From the NCBI GenBank assembly GCA_001584585.1, contig LSYV01000040.1, forward strand, positions 257,006 through 321,005: DNA of 64,000 nt, written 5' to 3'. The translations under genes were made by a program, and so were the position numbers. Below the pieces are notes generated by a model. It was given only the letters and a program-made list of their open reading frames with translations. It was not told the DNA's origin and ran no database searches. Shown piece by piece: positions 57,234 to 64,000 of the stretch. The DNA is from Gonium pectorale (lineage: Eukaryota; Chlorophyta; Chlorophyceae; Chlamydomonadales; Volvocaceae). The stretch's first letter is position 1. The number at the start of each line of letters is the position of its first letter.

Positions 57234-60200
57234 TTATCGGAACTCCTCCTCAAGGGCCCGGAAGCGGTCCGAGAGCTCCTCGTACACCGCCCTGAGCTTG
57301 CGCCGCACGACGTCCTCGCCCTCGGCTGCAGCCAGGGCACATCGGAGGGGGCAGCCGTGTCAGGGTGGTACACAGTCTGACAGCGACGGCAGCCTTGCAG
57401 CGGCCTTGTCGAACAGAGTCGCACAAAGCTCGGCGCGCTGTAACGTAACACCGCTACGCTTCTCAGGTACCCGGCTCACCCGGGTCCTCGAACTTTTGGC
57501 TGGTCAGCTTGTAGAGGGTGTCGCCCATGCGCTGCTTGATCACGTTGAGCGTGATCTTCTGGCCCTCCGCGTTGCCGCTCGCCGTCTTCTCGATGGCGGC
57601 GGTAGCCAGGCGGTGGAAGGTGGAAATGTTGCGCATCATCTCCACGCTCTTGTAAAACGGGCAGTACTTGTCGTACTTGGTGAACGAGTTCTGCTGGAGG
57701 TAGTCGTCCTTGATGAACCTGTGTTTGACGCGGTACAGAAGATAAGAGGGGAGAGAGGAGGGAGGACGCGCCACGGAGAAGAGAAGTTACGCTGGCTCCG
57801 CAGTAGCTGCAAGCCTCCGCAACCACGCCCCAGTGGACAACTCCCCTCCTCACATGTGCCAGAAAAGCAAAATCCGCAGCGCAAGAAGCGGTGGTGCCCC
57901 CTAGCCCTGCCCCGCCCCAACCGCTCACCGGGCCGTCTCCAGCACGACCTTGTCCGCCTCCGCCAGCGCGTCCTTGCCCACCAGCTGCACGATCTCGTTC
58001 AGCTCGTCTTCCTTCTGCAGCACCTCGCGGAAGACGGTGCGCAGCTGCACGAACTCGGGGTCGAACTTGTCGTAGAAGGGCTCAAGCGCCTTGGTGTACT
58101 TGGAGTACGAGATGAGCCAGTTCACCGACGGGAAGTGCTTGCGCTGCGCCAGCTTCTTGTCCAGGCCCCAGAAGACCTATGCCATCGCAGTTGGCAGCCC
58201 AAGGCAAGACGCCTTATGTGCAGGGTTCGCAATGCCGGGGTATGTATTGCCGCGTGCAGTTTGCCGTCTCTCGACGCAGGACGTAGTCCAACACCAATTG
58301 CATCACCCGCTTCTTTCTCTTGCAACGCGGGTCCTGAGCGATGCATGGCTGCAAGTTCAGCACATGAGCGCGCTCTAGGGCCATAGATATCTCCTTTTGA
58401 CCGCATGCCGATATGCGCGTGCTAGCGCGTCGTCCTGCTGCAATGTCCGCAACGTCAGGTACCTATCCGCGCTAACAGGTGGCTCTATGGCTTGACGTGC
58501 AGCTCTCACAGTTTAGAGGATATCATGCTCACGTGCGGAGCTGCTGCTCGCTCCTTTCCGTCCCACGCAACGCGCAAATGGAAGGGGAATGGTCGCTACC
58601 ATCCCGGCATCCACCACGGAATTGGCGCGGCCCCACCTGCACAATGGCCAGCGTGGCGGCCGTGACGGGGTCCGAGAAGTCACCACCGGGGGGCGACACG
58701 GCGCCCACAATGGTGACCGAGCCCTCGCGCTTGGGCCCGCCCAGGCACTGCACGCGACCAGCGCGCTCGTAGAACGAGGCCAGGCGGGCACCCAGGTAGG
58801 CGGGGTAGCCTGGGGGGTCGAGGTGTGCGCGGCCGGAGAGGCGTCAGGATTGGCAGGTTGAGATAAACGGGATACGCAGCATATATTAACTGAGTCCAAG
58901 CCGTGCATGTACCCGTCCCTACTGCCCGCGTATTGCACGGACAGATCCCTACTGCAACTGGCCCACCAGGTGACTAGCACATACCTTCTTCTCGCCTATT
59001 TGCAACGCATAGCGGTGTTTGTCTGTGACCGCGCCGCTGCCCATCCCTGCCCTCGTGTTCACGCATGACTTCGATGCGTCCCAGGCTGGATTGGCGAGGC
59101 TGCTTTGGCGATGACATACCAGTGCAGACGACACCATAACCATTCAGCATATGACTCTCCAGAGACCCTCTTCCACGGGGACGCCCGCTGAAGCCGAATG
59201 CTCACCGGAATCGGCAGGCATCTCCGCAAGGCGACCCGAAATCTCACGCAGGGCCTCGGCCCAGCGAGAGGTGGAGTCACCCATCATGGAGAAGTGGTAG
59301 CCCATATCGCGGAAGTACTCCGCCAGCGTGATACCCGTGTAGATCGACGCCTCACGGGCGGCCACGGGCATGTTGGACGTGTTGGCCACCTGCAGTCCCC
59401 GCCACACCAAGCATGAGCCACGTCCTGCACAAAGCTGCAACCTGGACCCTGCTACCGACGAAGCTGCAACGCCAGGGCCACATTTCCCGGTCCGGCACGC
59501 TTTTGGATCGAGCGTGGTCACTAGGTGCACACATGCGTTGGTCCCCAGCAAGTTCTGCACGCCTGGCTAGGTAGCCGCTCTTCACACATGTAGCTTACGG
59601 ACGCCAGCCATCGCCGACACTGGTTTCAGGTAAGAATGTGCATGCCAGCGTTCAATCCGCAAGGTGCAAGCAGCGTGGCTTTCAGCAATGACTTTGGGCT
59701 CTTATGAGGGGGTCTATTGCCGGCAGTCGGGATTCGCTTTAGTTTTCAGACATAGCGCATCAGACGAACAGACGTGTGTGTGTGGTCTTCCAATAGAATT
59801 CCCTCCAAGCAGAAACGGCGCAGTACACCGCCTGTTTGATAGTAGCACGCGCCCCAGAGCCCACCGCCCACCCACCAGGCACGTGCGCTTCATGATCGAC
59901 TCCTCGCGGCCGTCCGGCAGCGTCATGGTGAGCGCCGGGAATTCCGCCAGCACCTCCGCCATCTCGTTGCCACGCTCACCACAGCCCACGTAGATAATGC
60001 CGTCCGAGTTCGAGTACTTGGACAGTGCCTGCGAAATGACCGTCTTGCCGCAGCCGAAGGCACCGGGAATAGCGCAGGTGCCGCCCAGCACCGAGGGGAA
60101 CAGGGCGTCCAGCACGCGCTGACCGGTCAGCAGCGGCGTGTCGGCAATCAGCTTCTGCGCCACCGGGCGCGGCGAGCGCACTGGCCACAGTTGCTTCATG

Positions 60201-61253
60201 CTGTACTTCTGCGCACGCCAAATTCACCACCCAGAAGAGCGCAGCGCCGATGCGTTGTAGATGAAGAGGGGAGTGAGAGGGAAGGAGCGGGGGAAATGGC
60301 TTAGGTCGTGCGTAAACAGCCGTTAGTGGGGGGGGACGCAGGTCGGCAAGCCTGACGTTTGGTTAACACGAGCAAAACCCGGCCCCACGATCCCTACATC
60401 CGCCCTCCCAAGCTCGCCTTCTTGGTTCCCTGGAAGTCCACCTCGATGATCTCCTCCTCCACGTTGTAGTGGCCGGAGGGGGCAATGAAACTGACCGTGC
60501 CGCGAGCGCCGGGCGGGAGCATGAGGCGGTGCTCGATGAGACTGTTCTCCGCCACAAGGCCGTAAATGTCACCACCCGTAATGCGGTCGCCGACCTGGGT
60601 GCGGGAGGAGGCGGGGTATTTGCGCGGCGATCGGAGCTCGCCTGCACCGGTCGACCTACCTTGAAGCCCTTAGGGTGAAACTCCCACTGCTTGACGATGT
60701 CGAGCGCGGGCACAGCCACACCACGGGGAATGAACACATCGCCGCTCTGCACGGCGATGGCCTTGAGAGGGCGCTGAATGCCATCGAAGATGTTGCCCAG
60801 AATACCCGGGCCAAGCTCCACGCACAGCGGCTGCGCGAATTATCAAGTGATCAGCTTCCATGCTGTTCTTCGGGCTAAGGGGCCTCGAGTTACCTTCTTG
60901 GTGCGCAGCACCGTGTCGCCCACGCACAGGCCAGCCGTCTCCTCATACACCTGCAACCCGCCAGTTCCGCTGCTCACTGCATGCTCCAAGATTCATGTAT
61001 AAATAAGCTATCACCTGAATGGTGGCGCTGTCGCCCTCCAGGCGAATAATCTCGCCAATCAGATTGTCCGTGCCCACGCGAACCAGCTCATACATAGCCG
61101 CACCGGCCATGTGGTCGGCGACGACCACAGGTCCGGAGACCTTCCGGATGTAGCTGCGGGAACCATGACGGTAGGGTCAACACTGGGGGCGGAAATCGCC
61201 AACTGCGAAGCTGCGTACCCATAGTCGCTCTCCTTCTCAATTGCGACGGCCAT
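57234..61253 (-). CDS. ATPvA1: V-type proton ATPase catalytic subunit A
   Basis: Catalytic subunit of the V1 sector, hydrolysing ATP to drive proton pumping into vacuoles, contractile vacuoles and other endomembranes. The start ATG at 61253 gives [12 protein letters not shown], interrupted by a GTACGC intron and continuing [20 protein letters not shown]. Later exons: 61155-61018, about 60950-60892, about 60830-60662 ([20 protein letters not shown]), about 60595-60415, the nucleotide-binding exon at 60215-59880 with P-loop GAFGCGKT and [13 protein letters not shown], about 59390-59205 ([20 protein letters not shown]), 58810-58640 ([13 protein letters not shown]), 58175-57930 ([20 protein letters not shown]), 57720-57474 and a last exon at about 57325-57234 ending TAA at 57236-57234. 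The catalytic Walker A and the A-subunit non-homologous region are intact, and no frame break was seen. Splice phases join correctly at the ends I checked (DYG|YIRK and FEDP|AEGEDVV). Confidence 0.97.
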
Positions 61254-63700
61254 TGTTGCGACTGCTGGTTCCTCCTAAGGTCCCCAACAGAAGCTGAGTA
61301 TCAGCTCCACCGAGAGAGGACCGCCTTCCACACCGTACTTTTTCCACTTGCCCCAGGTGCTGCTAGTTGCTGGTATACAGTAGTAGTCCGGGAAATTGAA
61401 GTGGTATTCTATTATATTGAAGAGGTGTCAGGCCAGTGACCAAGTCTGGAGCCCTTGCCTGCATCCATGCGCTCTACCGGGCCCCTTCTCGAGGTATTTT
61501 CATATTGGTTGTTCACCAGAACCCTGAGGGCCTAGCCTCGCTCCGGGGCCCACGGGTCAAAGAGGCGCCCAAAGCAGCAACACAGGGGCACTGCACATTC
61601 CGCTCACTAAGATTCCATTGATTTATGGCAAGGAAACGGGACGCGGTTGGCTGGACGGTTGGTGAGGATGGTGTGTCTTTTGGTGCTACCCCACCGGGAA
61701 CACCGCTTGATTCCCATCTTGCTGCGCTGAGGGGCCATAATCATTTTCACACCACTTGGAGGCCCATGGCATCTACTGTGGCTTGCTACGCCACCCCTCC
61801 TTAGGACCTTGGCCAACGTCCACCTTTTGAGTCCGCTGCGGTCCGACATGCTGTAAACCCATCAGCCCCGGTTACAAACCCCTGGGGCGACACGCCCCGT
61901 TAACCGGTCCCGCTTGGGGGATGCAACTAGTAAAGGGGGACAAAATATGCCGCTATCCTTACCACGCCGGCTGGAGCGCACCATTATCTCCCATAAACTC
62001 TCACCGCCGGCCAGCGGCCTCAAGCGCTCTGCCCAGCTTTCCTGCTCTACAATGCCGGCAGAGCACACACCCCACGCGGAACAGACACCACGCCCCGAAC
62101 AAAGGGGCAGCGCAGACCAAGAGCCCAATACAAGGAACAACAAGGGCGGGCGGGCAGGGAAAATGCAAAGGTAGCGAAAGCTGCGGAACAAAACGGCTCG
62201 AGCTCCCCAGTCACGCGCGTCAGCTACGCCGGGAGAACGAGCACTGCGACAGAACCAAAGAGGTGCTGCTTAATTCACGACGAAGAGCGCCCACGTGCCA
62301 AGGGCTTCCACTCAGCACCTCTGCCTCGCGTCGTACTGCCGTCATGCCGTACCGCACAAATGTGCACGCAAACAGCTGGCTCAGACTTCCCTGACCACTA
62401 CCCGAGGAGCCTGCCTCCCCTTGCGCCACAAACCGCATGTTGGAAGTTCCAAACTAGCATGTTTCTGTTTCCTTTATTGCTGGGCGGACAGGCGTGACGC
62501 CGGTAACTAAGGGTTACGCCAAGGGGCTATCGGTTGCGACCTGGGCATACGCGTTGCCCTTTTTGGACTCTGCAGTACGCCATGCTCCGCGTCGTCAGGG
62601 CTGCCGTCGGGTGAATAATTGTCCCTTGGCATTGTCCGGGAGCCGTGAATGTGCCTCCAAATGTCCCTGCTTCCATGTGCTGCCCTCAGGTGCCCTAGTA
62701 CCTCACTTGCGTTATTGCGGCAGCACTGCCCAGCCTGCCTGCTGCCCTAACCTGCCGCTTAGTCCGCGGTGCCTCCATGGTGGTGTACGGAGGTACCACC
62801 ATGCCATGCACTGGATTGTAGGGGCGGGTTGCGGAACGAGGAAAGGGGAAATGCAGTCGAGGTACCAGCGCCAGGGTCGCAGTAGCAGCGGAAAAGTGTG
62901 TGCCAGCGATTGGGTTACTACGGTAGGCATGATTTTGTGCGCTTCAGCGCGCAAATATGAGCCGTGATGACGTAAACGTGCGGCACCACACGTACGCCGG
63001 CTTCGGTGTCCTGGACCAAACAGCTCGTCAGGGCACAACAGAGGTAATGTATGTATCCAGCATAAGCCCACGCGTCGGCACGGCCGTCGAGGCGCCATCC
63101 AGGTCAAAAACGGTACGACCGGGCGAGTACGTGGCACAGTACACGACAGTCGTCGCCTTTCCTGAGCCTTGCGAATCAAGCAGGCAGCACCTGCGGCCCG
63201 TGCTCCCAGAGCCCAGACAGGCTGTTGACACCACTACGCAGTGGCAGGCTCCTAAATGTCTCCTTGAGTAGCCAGCCTGGGCCCCCCACCACAACATCTC
63301 CTACGCGCACCCGGCATGAAACCACCTGGTGAATACGGGTCCGCGCTCGGGGAACGTCAGGGCGCTACAATCTGGCCCGTCTGGACCCGCCCGCCCTTGG
63401 ATGTGTATGCGTTGGCGGTGCCGCGGCGGTGCTCATTTGCCTCTCATGTTGATCACAATGCCGCCAGCTTGCCTGCGTTGCTCACAGCCCCCCAGACCCT
63501 CGGGCGGCAACAGCCCGCGGCCACAACAGCGTTTGGCGCCTCCTCGCAGCACCCGACGCAATGTACACACCGACGACCCACACACACAGCAATCTCTCTA
63601 CCCAGCCGCTGCCCGCTCCCATGCCGGTGGCACAAGCACCGCTGCTCCCGAGGCTCCAGCCAAACCCCTTTAACCTCCCCATCCCGTCCACCCTGTTCTC
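61254..63700. other. Upstream region of V-ATPase, no gene recognised
   Basis: It should contain the V-ATPase promoter near 61254-61500. The rest (61600-63680) has only antisense or short frames without splice logic. The minus-strand frame at 63297-63028 is not assigned. Confidence 0.45.
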
Positions 63701-64000
63701 CTAGCTCCTGCCGCGCTTGGCGCCGCCGCCGCCGCGCGGCCGCCCGCCTCCGCTGAGCTGCCTGGCGCTGCGCTCGCGCTTGAGCACCTCAAGCTTGCGC
63801 TTGCGGCCCTCGGCCTTGCGCGCGTTGTGCCGCAGCCGCGCCGCGGCGGCCGCCGCCGGGTCCAGCATTCCGCGCACCGCGCTGCGCCGCTTGCGCTCCG
63901 AGCGCATCCCCTTGACGTGCTCCCGCGCTTTATTGTACGACGCCAGCAGCAGTTCGCTACCCACCACGCCGCGCAGATGCGCCATGACCTCCTCCGCCAG
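63701..64000 (-). CDS. C-terminal exon of a probable UTP20-like U3 snoRNP protein, 5'-partial
   Basis: The minus strand is open from the window edge (LAEEVMAHLRGVVGSELLLA) to TAG at 63703-63701. It holds a helical start, then KGMRSERKRRSAVRGMLDP and a very basic tail (KAEGRKRKLEVLKRERS) ending in a Gly/Arg-rich stretch. UTP20, a HEAT-repeat scaffold of the small-subunit processome in the nucleolus, has just such a C-terminus: a helix, R/K-E-R-K-x-x-R, a D-P step, then Lys/Arg-rich nuclear signals. The match rests on about 95 residues of biased composition, so other nucleolar proteins remain possible. Confidence 0.55.
   Translation of the reverse strand: MAEEVMAHLRGVVGSELLLASYNKAREHVKGMRSERKRRSAVRGMLDPAAAAAARLRHNARKAEGRKRKLEVLKRERSARQLSGGGRPRGGGGAKRGRS

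Noticed and set aside
63028..63297. Minus-strand frame containing SQGSGKATTVVYCATYSPGR
   Set aside because: The GSGK resembles a P-loop fragment by chance; there is no surrounding motif or splice context.

Overview
The window looks like nuclear DNA of a volvocine green alga (Chlamydomonas/Volvox/Gonium relatives). Evidence: high GC, genes cut into many short exons by roughly 100-400 bp introns with GTGAGC/GTGCGT donors and GCAG acceptors, alanine/glycine-rich linkers, TGTAA-type 3' ends, axonemal genes, and a volvocine-style F-box/ankyrin gene. It is a draft assembly with a 20-N gap (22320-22339) and a 1000-N gap (38665-39664). No operons, CRISPR arrays or rRNA are visible. Exon limits are read by eye from splice consensus and are approximate unless a start or stop codon is cited.

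Layout. 1-3703 (-): a gene with sperm-tail PG-rich-like motifs, C-terminus off the window. 4951-10756 (-): the axonemal I1 dynein intermediate-chain gene IC97 (FAP94/CASC1/DNAI7 family). 11157-23968 (+): a large T-complex protein 11 (Tcp11) gene, divergent from IC97 across about 400 bp; it has a recent internal duplication of a coiled-coil exon module and a non-LTR retrotransposon remnant in one intron. 25568-33011 (-) and 47190-54452 (+): two receptor-like protein kinase paralogues in a head-to-head inverted duplication about 14 kb apart. Between them lie a third, broken copy of the receptor 5' end (41350-42950, -), a decayed F-box-like/ankyrin gene (43738-45667, +), a second retrotransposon 3' end (36538-36970), the 1-kb gap and a weak candidate gene. 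57234-61253 (-): an intact V-type ATPase catalytic subunit A gene. 63701-64000 (-): the last exon of a probable UTP20-like ribosome-biogenesis gene.

How it fits together. The left 24 kb groups three genes with possible cilium/sperm-tail links (PG-rich protein, IC97, Tcp11); only IC97 has a firm axonemal assignment. The middle 30 kb is a dynamic accessory region with an inverted receptor-kinase duplication, gene fragments, decaying genes and transposon debris. The right end is housekeeping (V-ATPase, snoRNP). The most interesting object is the inverted receptor-kinase pair: kinase exons and their introns are nearly identical, ectodomain exons have diverged, and the plus-strand copy has two frame-disrupting differences. 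This suggests homogenisation of the kinase half, and perhaps decay of one copy.
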